A DNA stretch of 64,000 bases from Blastomussa wellsi (Eukaryota; Cnidaria; Anthozoa; Scleractinia; Plerogyridae), in assembly GCA_947652115.1 (NCBI GenBank), contig OX393563.1, positions 2,543,970 to 2,607,969 on the forward strand, written 5' to 3'. The notes under the pieces were generated by a model. That model worked only from the letters and a program-made list of their open reading frames with translations. It made no database searches and had not been told where the DNA came from. How positions within the stretch are numbered: the first letter of the stretch is position 1; every line of letters starts with the position of its first letter. Below, piece after piece: positions 36,801 through 42,563 of the stretch. Made by a program: the position numbers and the translations under genes.

Positions 36801-39800
36801 AAAAGGGAGGGGAAACTGCCATTTAGGCATTTTTAAAAAGATCTATTCAAAATACCTCGAACAGATCCACCTAACGTAACGTGCAGGTAGTAAAGGTCGG
36901 GTTATTCAGGTGAAAAGTAAGAAAAGAGATGTTTTAACCAATCTTAGTTATGGAAGGGATGCAATTTTCCTCCCTGAGGGGTGATTACATGGCGAATTTC
37001 AGCCCAGGCTGAAATTTAAGCCCGGTGGGGTGAGCTGAAATATTGTTGCGATTACATGCAATTATTTCGAGTTTTGATTGGATCACCGGATTGTCTACTT
37101 CCTTTGTGATTGGTCAAAGTGATTAATCTGGTTTTGGTTTTATGTCATTTAATCAAAACTCGCTCTGTTACACGACATACATTATTACTGAAGTATATAC
37201 ATGTAACGAAAAAAACTCACGTGAACATTTGATAGCGCCTTTCCAGACATTAGGAACGTTGCATGACAACATACCACCCGTGGACTTGAAATATCCAGGT
37301 TTACATTTTAACAACACCCGATCGCTGTATCTGAATTTCTTTTTCATTTTTCGTGGCCAGTAGACGATAGCTGAATCTGGAATCTTGGGTGGGTCACACT
37401 GCTCAACTGCATAATAACAAACAAGATAAAAACGCCTTTATAAGACTATATTGTAAGTAAGCTAGTTGGCAATCCACCGTAAGAAAAAAAGATGGCGGCT
37501 GTACATTTTACCACAATACCTTGCGAACCAAGCAACGCCCACTGGACATACAGCAATGCATAGTTTAACGGAAGTCATTCCCACTACTAACAACATTGCT
37601 CTTGCTGAGTTTAAATCACTTATAACTTTTCTTTGTGTTTTATCCGCTCTTTTAGGGTTTTTGCGCGCAAAGCATTATAGGTAAATGTACCAGTCGCCAT
37701 CTTTTTCCGTACGGTGGATTGGCTTTGTATTACTATTGTATGCCTTTTCTAGCTTTTGAGCTCTCGGTGGAAAAAATACCCATGTATTTTTACATACGTT
37801 CACATTTTGGTTTGGGTGCACTCCATTTTCCTGTGTTCAAGCATATGATCCTAGCTGATCCCACCAATGTGTAAGCCTCGCCAAAGCACCAATACTTGAT
37901 ATACTTCCCGGCTAATAAGCCTTGTACTTCTCTGTTGCCGTCAGCGATTTCTCCCGGGTCATTGCACATGATTTCTAAAACCGAATGAAACAAAGATGAA
38001 AGGGAGGAAAGAAGGAAGAAGCATATAATATAATGAGACAAAAGTAAATCCATCTTAATACGATGCCGCCCATTCCTATATCTTTTAACCTTTTTAAAAT
38101 GAAATAAGACATTCACAGTCTACCAAGTATCACCAAATTAAATACTAATTCTTTCATAATCTAGCGTTAAACGATACTCACTGCATCTTGCTTTCTTCCC
38201 GTCCCATTTCCCTATTGCTCTGCACGTTCGTTTGGCTGAACCACGCAGTTTGAATGGTCTGTTGCATGTGTACGTCACCGTACTGTTAAACGAACGACCA
38301 TTGCTGATGGTCTGTCGAGAATTTTTAGCTTTCGGTAGGACTTCACACTGTACATCTACAAGACATACAAACCAATATGATTACCTGTCTATTCTTCGAA
38401 ACATATGAACTCAGGTTAGACCATAATATTGGGCAATGTTTGCCAAAGGTGACAGTGTTAACTCTTGGTATTGAAAAGTCTGCGTTCCTAAGGGCGTAGT
38501 TGCAAGAGTTCCTTTTTAATAGGTCAGTCATGTAATTTAGGACAATGGTAATGGTTTTGTTTTACTTTGTGCATAAGCATTACTATGTCTTGTAGTCGGG
38601 GCGATTGTACAACGTTGAAAACTTAGCCAAGATCCTCATAGGTATCATTTCTATTGCATTATAAATGGCTCGATGGGTTTTTCATGTGTACGCTCTAATT
38701 TTCTTGTGTCGGATGATGTCAACCCTGATTGGTGACGAAAGCAGAATACTATCTATATTTAGAAAGTCGCAGGTCACCTCAGGAGGGGTGCGCACCCCCT
38801 GCACCCTCCCCCTAGATCCGACCCTGCAGTAAGTCGGCAAATACTCTTGTTCCTTGGCCATCGTAACTTAAAGGGACACTGACACGGATAGTTTTCTTCT
38901 TTTTTAAGAATGCGGCACATAGATAAAGACTGAAGTAGTTTCTCTCATACAGGAAATGTCTACTACAATATCAAGAGGAAATTATTGAAAAAAGTGGGAA
39001 TCATAATTAGCTTTGAACTATTTTCCGAGCCACAAGTGGAGAACATGTGTGCGTACCGTAAGGGCTTGTGATTTTGTAGTCCCGTTAAGCTGAATTTTAT
39101 TTTTAGCGTCCACACACTACCCGAGACCGTAGCTCTGCTATTTGTGGGTAGTATGCCATTATGTAAAGTAAAATGATCTGATTAAATAAAAACTGAACTG
39201 AACTGAACTGAAGTTGAGATCCAAAGTTCCTGGCAGTATCACAGTGACATCACTCCTTTTATAGCTTCATTACACTGACATTAACAAGAATTGACCACTA
39301 TTTGTATATTTTTGGGTCTTAAATTTGCCAAGTAATTCTCGTAACAGTGTCCGTTTAACAGGAAATAACACGCAAACTGCTGCGATAAACGAGAAAGCGC
39401 ATTGCTGGAGAAAATTACAAATTTTACTTGACGTTTCGTATGTTTCAACAGACATCTTCAGAAGAAACCATTGGGAATAGAAGTAACAACTAAATTTAAA
39501 TTCAAGATTAGTAACTAATTGATACTTGAAGAATGATAATGACAGAAGATTAAAACATTTGCATATTAATAAATACGTGCAACTAATTTTATTCATGGTT
39601 TAAAAGTGACGTAATCGTTGGATGACAGAAACAAAAGATTTCTGATTAGCCTCTTTTGTTTGGTCATCCAACATGGCCGCCACGCTCATTGTCATTTGAG
39701 TCTCTTGGGATTGGTTGCAAATCAGCATTAAAGATAAAGTTTTTCGCTGCTAACATTTTCATTTAGGGTGGGTTTCAAATCACTAATTAGCAGGGTCTAC

Positions 39801-41299
39801 TTTATGTTACACCCGCAAATGGTATCTGACCGTCCTCTTGCTGATATGTCAAAATGGTCCATCAATAATCGAACATTTAAAGATCTCAGTAAAATTTACC
39901 TGAAATCCCACATCGAACTAATCTCTGCGTAGCAAGCGTTCCCGCCCGAGCGAAGAGAGAGTTTTGGTTGCGCGAAAATTGGGGCGAGAGCAAAAAGGGA
40001 AAAGAAGAGGACCGCCAACCTCGTTCCCAGGCAGGGAAAAGGCCCTGGGAACGAGGTTGGGAGGGCCGCCAGATATACGATAACAGATCATAGCAGCTCT
40101 TCGGTCGGGCGGAAACGCTTGCTACGCAGGCTAAACTAAATCGATCCAATCGAACGCAATCGAAAATTCGTAAAGTTTGATTGCCTTCGATTGTTCAAAA
40201 TGTTTCTCAGGGTTCGATTGTGTTCGATTTTATATACGAATCCAATCGAACCCAGTTGAAGTAGGTTCAAAATCGAACATCCGGTTCGATAAGTAAGGTG
40301 CTCGTGGGTCTTTTTTGTTGATTGGTTCACATCAGTTTGGGAGCGAACTTTTTTTTTCACGAGAAGAGGGGCGGTATGTACTAAGTCTATTTCGACTATT
40401 TCGGGTTAAAAAAAATCTTTTAATTTTAGTTTATCTAGAAGCATTCGAGCGTTGTCAAAAGATACTTACATCTTATAAATAAATATGCCAAAAAAATCTG
40501 AAGACAAAACTGGGAAATAAACAAGAAAAAAAAAAACATTGCCTCGTACACGTCTGGTCACGCGAACATTTCACCTTGTAACGAAATTGCGTAACGGGCC
40601 AAAACGACACTCAAGCTGAAGGAAGACATTCGCCACAAACAATTTAGGGCACTTCTTACGTAAAAGCTCTACGAAAGGTATTGTCGGTCTATTCAAGTTT
40701 ATTCACTTCCTGCCTCTTCTGTTTGTTCTTCTGGCTCTAGGAATACGCAATTGATAATTGTTAAATTTCAGTTTTGTTTGGATAATTGAAATGGAATGTG
40801 TTAGTACTACTGGAATATTTTACTGAAAATATATGATCTTAGTATAAAACCCGTGCATGTTTCAGTTTTTCTGTGTCCAATTCGGTGTTCAGACGGTACA
40901 AACCATGAGCTGAAAATCAGCTTTTGGCACCATGAGACGGCATCATTCAGGGGTACGTAATTCCTACAAACAATCGCACAAACTTACTGTTTCTAACGCA
41001 ACTCATTCCACAGTCCCCATCACAAATACATTTCTGGTTTGACCTGCAGTCTTTGTCAGACGAACACGATTTCTCACAGAACCGAAAAGCCTCCCTATTC
41101 GTTCTTCGGCAGTCAGCGGAATCTAAGAAGAAAATCAATTCAACATAAGAATAAAATGCGTCAGTCCTATTAAAAGGAAGTAACGAGACTGTTTTAGCCG
41201 GTTTGGATCAAAATAATTCTCACCGCTTTTCTTTCGCTTACTCTCGATAACTGGCGAAATAAATATAAAAATTACAACTGGAAAGTACTTTTTCCACAT
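16210..41299 (-). CDS. Gene B: secreted WAP-like / 19x CCP / F5-8C / Tudor-like protein (24 exons)
   Basis: Predicted CDS (minus strand, exons in order): 41299-41224, 41122-40988, 38355-38182, 37974-37798, 37406-37221, 36684-36511, 35959-35780, 35515-35339, 34686-34519, 33286-33119, 33032-32859, 32403-32218, 31685-31518, 31042-30875, 30348-30181, 28149-27964, 26125-25955, 24685-24518, 23799-23632, 23085-22915, 22336-22169, 21789-21503, 18968-18818, 16601-16210. Total 4341 nt, 1446 aa plus stop. Layout: signal peptide 1-~20, WAP-like 26-70, 19 CCP modules 71-1170, F5/8C 1171-1316, tandem Tudor-like 1317-1446. Every exon up to the discoidin domain starts and ends in phase 1, so any skipped exon keeps the frame. 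No transmembrane segment follows, so the product is probably secreted. Several NxS/T sequons and one RGDS are present. CCP arrays and discoidin domains bind proteins or glycans in known families; a role in extracellular recognition is inferred. Confidence 0.82.
16925..17085 (-). mobile_element. tRNA-derived SINE fragment in gene B last intron
   Basis: On the minus strand, GGTGAGAGCGCTCGCC is A-box-like and CTGGGTTTGATTACCGAG resembles a B box, followed by a GGCGTC word and an AT-rich tail. Degenerate. Confidence 0.5.
18043..18152. repeat. Palindromic element
   Basis: Arms CAATTATTCCATGAGCCCGC and the inverse CGGGC-like...GGAATAATTG enclose GTTGGATATGAGGTGA / TCACCTCATATCCAAC. Foldback MITE in the gene B last intron, abutting the next element. 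Confidence 0.7.
18161..18732. mobile_element. TIR element in gene B last intron
   Basis: AATTCTCAACCTCGGTTATTG at the left (18162-18182, one base over a 20-mer core) is matched by its inverse ending at 18732. An inner copy of CCTCGGTTATT at about 18655 suggests rearrangement. No coding capacity seen. Confidence 0.6.
18818..18968 (-). CDS. Gene B exon 23: F5/8 type C domain, second part
   Basis: 151 nt, phase 0 to phase 1. Continues the domain with YKFKEPFVTKTVRINPL and closes with VCLRMELYGC, the standard end of F5/8C domains. The first Cys here probably pairs with the extra Cys of SAWCP. The exon is short enough to be missed by ORF-length filters. Confidence 0.87.
20700..20795 (+). mobile_element. 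SINE tail fragment
   Basis: GGAAATTCACTGCGAT, CATCTACATCCGCAGTT and ATGAATTATTTCATATACTT match the tails of the SINEs at 14375 and 24325; no tRNA-like head is left. It lies in the intron splitting the F5/8C domain. Confidence 0.6.
21503..21789 (-). CDS. Gene B exon 22: F5/8 type C domain, first part
   Basis: 287 nt, phase 1 to phase 0. DCETPLGLED opens a discoidin domain, followed by ARLNGPSAWCP, YLQIDLDRNYKLTAIATQGG and MYRISFMAG. The Cys in SAWCP is an extra cysteine known from DDR-like discoidin domains. Family members bind phospholipids, glycans or collagen. Confidence 0.88.
22169..22336 (-). CDS. Gene B exon 21: CCP 19, last of the array
   Basis: 168 nt. RCNDPGTPGSGTKEGDDY, sequon NVT, FKCNPPLDLIGS, IFCQN and WSDSRPVCSG. 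The shared F/L-D-L-I-G motif links it to CCP18. Confidence 0.87.
22915..23085 (-). CDS. Gene B exon 20: CCP 18
   Basis: 171 nt. RCKDPRKPPDGWHFGVNY (sequon NYT), FKCKEGPFDLIGA, ITCDE and WSHPRPSC. Donor T|GTAAGT. Confidence 0.87.
23632..23799 (-). CDS. Gene B exon 19: CCP 17
   Basis: 168 nt. TCKEPGRPLNGRIIGDDY, sequon NSS, FECNSGYDLRGS, LTCLKG and WSARVPEC. A broken copy of this exon with its downstream intron lies at 25330-25590. Confidence 0.87.
24325..24495 (+). mobile_element. tRNA-derived SINE beside CCP16
   Basis: Head GTATGGCTTCGTAGCTATG, B box GGTTCGAATCCCG, tail CAATTGCTTAAATTG, CACTGCGATGATC, CATCTACATCCGCAG. It ends about 25 bases from the donor of the CCP16 exon, antisense to the gene. 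Confidence 0.7.
24518..24685 (-). CDS. Gene B exon 18: CCP 16
   Basis: 168 nt. PCDPLPALSNGIIHND, FTCKKGFQLKG, MCTDGD and WNGSPPTCEG. Acceptor is a run of T then CAG; donor GTATAT. A tRNA-derived SINE lies immediately downstream in the intron (24325-24495). Confidence 0.84.
25330..25590 (-). pseudogene. Broken duplicate of CCP17 exon and its downstream intron
   Basis: Parallel to 23540-23800 along its whole length, including intron words (CAAGTAGCTTCAACTA, GCCATTT-like, TTGCTTAC). On the minus strand TGT ACA GGA CCT GGA matches the start of CCP17, then a 1-base shift brings a stop near GGGGCTGA, and a deletion removes the GSGYDL region. The donor is changed to GTTAAT/GTAAGC. It lies in the CCP15-CCP16 intron and is probably not spliced in. 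Confidence 0.75.
25955..26125 (-). CDS. Gene B exon 17: CCP 15
   Basis: 171 nt. SCGDPGLIDGGKRTGNDF, YECTKQDHTLVGN, LTCND and WDSRRPKC. The donor follows AAA T (T|GTAAGG), so the exon ends with Lys plus one base of the next codon. Confidence 0.85.
26230..26327. repeat. Small foldback element
   Basis: GTGTAAAGC and its inverse GCTTTACAC bound a stretch with repeated CTTTACG words and the pair AAAGCTGGCGTAA / TTATGCCAGCTTT. MITE-like. Confidence 0.5.
26470..27365 (+). pseudogene. Penelope-like GIY-YIG C-terminus, interrupted
   Basis: Plus strand: HISLAIVKKQLKDL, PVFVNRN, then after an inserted element CDLCDAGYVGYTCGHLH, VKGHKEQSSAIVKHY, DCVVYEMLFIRTLKQ and a stop at 27365. The order (linker, zinc-knuckle-like CxxC, GYVGYT of GIY-YIG, terminal helix) fits the C-terminus of a Penelope-like element. 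It is opposite to gene B, in the CCP14-CCP15 intron. The catalytic region has a frame break near HLHA. Confidence 0.75.
26761..27086. mobile_element. 326-bp TIR element inserted in the GIY-YIG fragment
   Basis: Perfect 15-base ends CAGGGACGGCGGAGC and its inverse, each followed inward by a run of about 12 C. The Penelope frame stops at the left end (VVYGF) and resumes at the right end (QCDLCD). No clear target duplication is seen. Confidence 0.75.
27465..27515. repeat. AAT microsatellite
   Basis: About 16 AAT units in tandem just after the Penelope-like stop. Confidence 0.9.
27738..27812. repeat. AAT microsatellite
   Basis: About 25 uninterrupted AAT units, about 150 bases downstream of the CCP14 exon on the minus strand. 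Likely length-polymorphic. Confidence 0.9.
27964..28149 (-). CDS. Gene B exon 16: CCP 14 (contains RGDS)
   Basis: 186 nt. RCSFDGIPEHGDTPNANF, then R-G-D-S at residues 847-850 (bases 28090-28079) in the loop before YVCKIQYTLAGS, YCDNG and WNTSLPSCKG. Two sequons (NGS, NTS). The RGD lies in an extended loop, compatible with exposure. Confidence 0.87.
28251..28684. mobile_element. Second copy of the 9093-9928 TIR family, reversed
   Basis: Inverted ends CGTCGACGCA with inner TTTCCCTTTCGTAAACGG, and the tRNA-like words in reverse orientation (CAGAGGTTCCGGGCTTGATTC on the minus strand, one base over a 20-mer). Located next to the CCP14 exon. Confidence 0.65.
28963..29738. mobile_element. Foldback element with a THAP-like coding scrap
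   Basis: Arms of about 70 bases: GTCGATTTTACAAGCGCTGA on the left and its inverse on the right. Inside at 29131-29232 the plus strand reads MADSKKEKRKEGQYCVAGVP then stops, recalling the start of THAP zinc fingers in P-type transposases (Y-C-V-A-G). GACGTCA words flank it on both sides. Read as the remnant of a P-like element. Confidence 0.55.
29875..29945 (-). repeat. Decayed Penelope tail fragment
   Basis: Minus strand CTCCGACGAAGGGCG...TTCAAAACATC recalls the hammerhead-like tail at 2974-3006 with several changes. No coding part nearby. Confidence 0.4.
30181..30348 (-). CDS. Gene B exon 15: CCP 13
   Basis: 168 nt. VCPDPGVPAHGARLSDNF, FRCNENYNLVGN, sequon NNT, IRCND and WSSDLPKCKG. Confidence 0.88.
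30875..31042 (-). CDS. Gene B exon 14: CCP 12
   Basis: 168 nt. PCGHPGRLINGKVHGDDF, FVCDKKYQRKGN, IKCND and WNGPVPHCVG. Donor GTGAGC, acceptor CTTTTAG. Confidence 0.86.
31518..31685 (-). CDS. Gene B exon 13: CCP 11
   Basis: 168 nt. SCKSPNGISHGRKLGNDY, YECDADYTSEGN, LTCID and WNSNPPKCRG. The donor GTAAAA is weaker than its neighbours. Confidence 0.85.
32218..32403 (-). CDS. Gene B exon 12: CCP 10
   Basis: 186 nt. RCRFFGRPEHGFYMEGS, a longer loop with VNITYAC (sequon NIT), ECVNG and WTNDIPTCKG. Shares the R-C-x-F-x-G-x-P-E-H-G opening with CCP14, and both exons are 186 nt, so the two are probably sister modules. Confidence 0.87.
32859..33032 (-). CDS. Gene B exon 11: CCP 9
   Basis: 174 nt. 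ICPRPQIPPRGRLHGN, FSCDGIFDLFGN, LRCVG and WDSREPECKG. The intron to CCP8 is short (86 nt), the shortest in the array. Confidence 0.87.
33119..33286 (-). CDS. Gene B exon 10: CCP 8
   Basis: 168 nt. PCEKLDPPVPGRRSGDDF, FFCPFGYTRIG, VTCND and WDNPVPVCKG. Donor is GTTAGG. Confidence 0.86.
34519..34686 (-). CDS. Gene B exon 9: CCP 7
   Basis: 168 nt. PCPDPGYPYQGNRIGNDF, FTCPRDYLMEG, IACTD and WSNTKPRCKG. The partial seventh CCP of gene C at the left window edge (1-134) is nearly the same in this stretch, including the bases around the acceptor. Confidence 0.88.
35140..35190. repeat. Short tandem repeat of GAACGCCGAACGTAGA type
   Basis: Three imperfect units with the words GCCGAACGTAGA and CACCGAACGCCGAA, followed by repeated GTTAGTTTC words to 35260. 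Confidence 0.5.
35339..35515 (-). CDS. Gene B exon 8: CCP 6
   Basis: 177 nt. QCGDPGEVTNGE, FTCDKDYTLRG, MYCRE and WTPSLPQC. Acceptor TTTTCCTGTCAG, donor GTACGT. Confidence 0.87.
35780..35959 (-). CDS. Gene B exon 7: CCP 5
   Basis: 180 nt. NCGPLSKPDHGEI, FECKEKGYEMKGS, RTCQ and WSGSPTTCEG. Closest in style to CCP4 (both have acidic-rich, E-x-K-G-Y-K/E-M/L-K-G cores), consistent with neighbouring duplication. Confidence 0.88.
36511..36684 (-). CDS. Gene B exon 6: CCP 4
   Basis: 174 nt. SCGSPGDISHG, YVCDEGYKLKG, RICQ and WGGSQPVCEG: a canonical CCP. Its upstream intron (36746-36960) shares sequence with the intron between CCP6 and CCP7. Confidence 0.88.
37221..37406 (-). CDS. Gene B exon 5: CCP 3
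   Basis: 186 nt. QCDPPKIPDS, LKCKPGYF, LSCN and VWKGAIKC. A basic stretch (PRKMKKKFR) sits in the loop before the second cysteine, where other modules have G-x-x-F/Y; it could favour acidic partners, but this is inference. Confidence 0.82.
37469..37723. mobile_element. TIR element between CCP2 and CCP3
   Basis: About 40-base inverted ends: GGCAATCCACCGTA...AAAGATGGCGGCTG on the left, CAGTCGCCATCTTTTTCCGT with ACGGTGGATTGGC on the right. MITE-like, lying 60 bases from the CCP3 exon. Confidence 0.7.
37798..37974 (-). CDS. Gene B exon 4: CCP 2
   Basis: 177 nt, phase 1-1. MCNDPGEIADG, KYWCFGEAYTLVGS, IICLN and WSAPKPKC give the complete CCP pattern. Donor GTATGT, acceptor GGTTTTAG. Confidence 0.85.
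38182..38355 (-). CDS. Gene B exon 3: CCP 1
   Basis: 174 nt. Cysteines in QCEVLPKA, TYTCNRPF, RTCRA and ARC; Trp in GKWDGKKARC. Sequon NST precedes the second cysteine. This is the most basic CCP of the array near its C-terminus. Confidence 0.82.
39385..39600 (-). mobile_element. Penelope-type non-coding fragment with hammerhead
   Basis: A minus-strand hammerhead motif (39430-39462) is followed by AT-rich sequence without coding capacity. It resembles the LTR-like ends of Penelope elements but is a different subfamily from 2859-4345. Confidence 0.45.
39430..39462 (-). ncRNA. Hammerhead ribozyme motif, core intact
   Basis: Minus-strand order: CUGAAGA, stem AUGU/ACAU with loop CUGUUGAA, ACGAAAC, GUC. 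All core positions of CUGANGA and GAAA are kept and stem II pairs. Stem III is very short, as in Penelope hammerheads that act as dimers. Confidence 0.65.
39924..40129. mobile_element. Palindromic MITE
   Basis: Ends CTGCGTAGCAAGCGTT and inverse AACGCTTGCTACGCAG, with an inner pair CCTCGTTCCCAGG / CCTGGGAACGAGG. Right after it, 40140-40290 is rich in TTCGATT and AATCGAA words. Confidence 0.7.
40988..41122 (-). CDS. Gene B exon 2: WAP-like four-disulfide module
   Basis: 135 nt, phase 1-1. Eight cysteines: ADC, RFC, KSC, KDC, QKC, ICDGDC (two) and MSC. The spacing resembles WAP four-disulfide-core domains, although the usual Cys-Cys pair is replaced by C-I-C. Acceptor TTCTTCTTAG, donor GTAAGT. 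WAP modules are often protease inhibitors; that role is not shown here. Confidence 0.7.
41224..41299 (-). CDS. Gene B exon 1: signal peptide
   Basis: ATG at 41299; MWKKYFPVVIFIFISPVIES then basic KRKKSG. The hydrophobic core VVIFIFI fits a secretory signal. Two possible phase-1 donors exist: GTAAGC inside the S-K codons, and GTGAGA at the end chosen here. Using the inner one would drop the KRKK tail. Confidence 0.7.
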
Positions 41300-42239
41300 T
41301 TTTGGCGTCGTCAGTTTTAATTTTACGTTGAGAAACCTTTGTGAAACGGTATGTGACGTTTCGCGATTGCGAAGTTGCCAAATGAACCTCTTCACCACAA
41401 GATCCTCCTCAAATTACTGACGTTTCAGATTTTGTCATAGCTGAACAGGAACGTGTTGTTGTCCCAGCTTAACCGAAACATGATATCACTGATATTAAAT
41501 GCATTTGTCTGGAAACTGCTGGATATGTTCCAAAGCGGTTTACGCCTTTTCCTGACAGATTTTTTACTCTCTTGTCATAACATCTACCATGCCAGGACGT
41601 GGTACAGACATGAACGTCCCAACATGTGGGGTAGGGTAATTATTTAGATCACCACCGGGGCTAACAAAGGCATTTCAGTGACATGTCTCACACCCACTCT
41701 GTGTGTTTTGCGTTGCGGCAGCTTTCGAAGTTTGTCACGGAGTGGTTGTCTGCGTTATCAGCAACGTCACGGTATTATTAACACACACACACATATATCG
41801 GCAAACGATGTTGAATTGTTTTACCATGATTTATCATTTAATTTACTAAACCCTCGCATCGAATGGTTATCTGTTGCTTTACCAACAGGGGCATCAAATG
41901 ACGAAAATAGAACGAGATCTCCATACCCGAAAGTTTTTTCATTACTAGTTAATTATTAAATCGTAGTACAAAATCGAATGGAACATAAATTTTCGAAAAC
42001 TCGTTTGCTCGAGGTTGTCCTTTGACATGTTTCTCAATCAACCGGATAGAGACAAGATTCCTAGTCCTCCTTCGGCCTTCGCAAACGTTGTTTTGCTCAT
42101 CAGGCAACATTCCTCGCAACATTCCTCCCAACTCCCAACGTTAGTCGTTATACTTTCTGGTAGCTGCGGGTGTTGGTGCCCATATTGCTGTTGCGATGAC
42201 CTGGTAGAATAGGCAGTTCAGTCCGAGTTGCCTTTTACT

Positions 42240-42299
42240 TCCGTTTCACAACGAGTCTAAGTGCGACACCATTTATATTAAAATGAATAGAGGGGTAAT

Positions 42300-42334
<35 letters not shown>

Positions 42335-42563
42335 GTATAACAAAATAAGTTGGTTTTATCAAATGGGTTGATAATGTGAATATTTGGCCACCTTACGTTT
42401 CGAGCGTTAGTCCTTCGTCGGGCGTCGAATCAGTCTTCACGATGGCCAATTCACATTATCAACCCAGTTGATAAAACCAAATTATTATATTAAAATGAGT
42501 TTGCTTTGCATAGAAATGAACATTTTCATATAAATGGTTTCGCACTTAGACTCGTTTTGACAC
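42240..42563. mobile_element. TIR element that received a Penelope fragment
   Basis: Inverted ends: ACGAGTCTAAGTGCGACACC on the left, and on the right the inverse of CGAGTCTAAGTGCGAAACC. The arms are split by the 198-bp insertion at 42287-42484. Confidence 0.7.
42287..42484 (-). mobile_element. Penelope tail insertion with 14-bp target duplication
   Basis: TTATATTAAAATGA flanks it on both sides (42273-42286 and 42485-42498). Inside: the tail words CTGTGGTGCTGCGTCGG, a hammerhead-like motif near 42395-42424 and an inverted GGTTTTATCAA...TTGATAAAACC pair. Confidence 0.8.

Larger units (their letters stand above)
34930..36960. repeat. Intron duplicate: 34930-35130 and 36746-36960
   Basis: Both stretches share CTGGAGGTATAT, then TCAA(A)ATACCTC, CGAACAG, GGTTATTCA and AAGAGATG in the same order and spacing. 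One lies between CCP6 and CCP7, the other between CCP3 and CCP4. The span covers both; only these intervals are repeat. Confidence 0.65.

Noticed and set aside
38755..38830. GC-rich patch ending CCCCCTAGATCCGACCCTG
   Set aside because: Looks like the edge of a repeat, but no matching second end was found, so no element is called.
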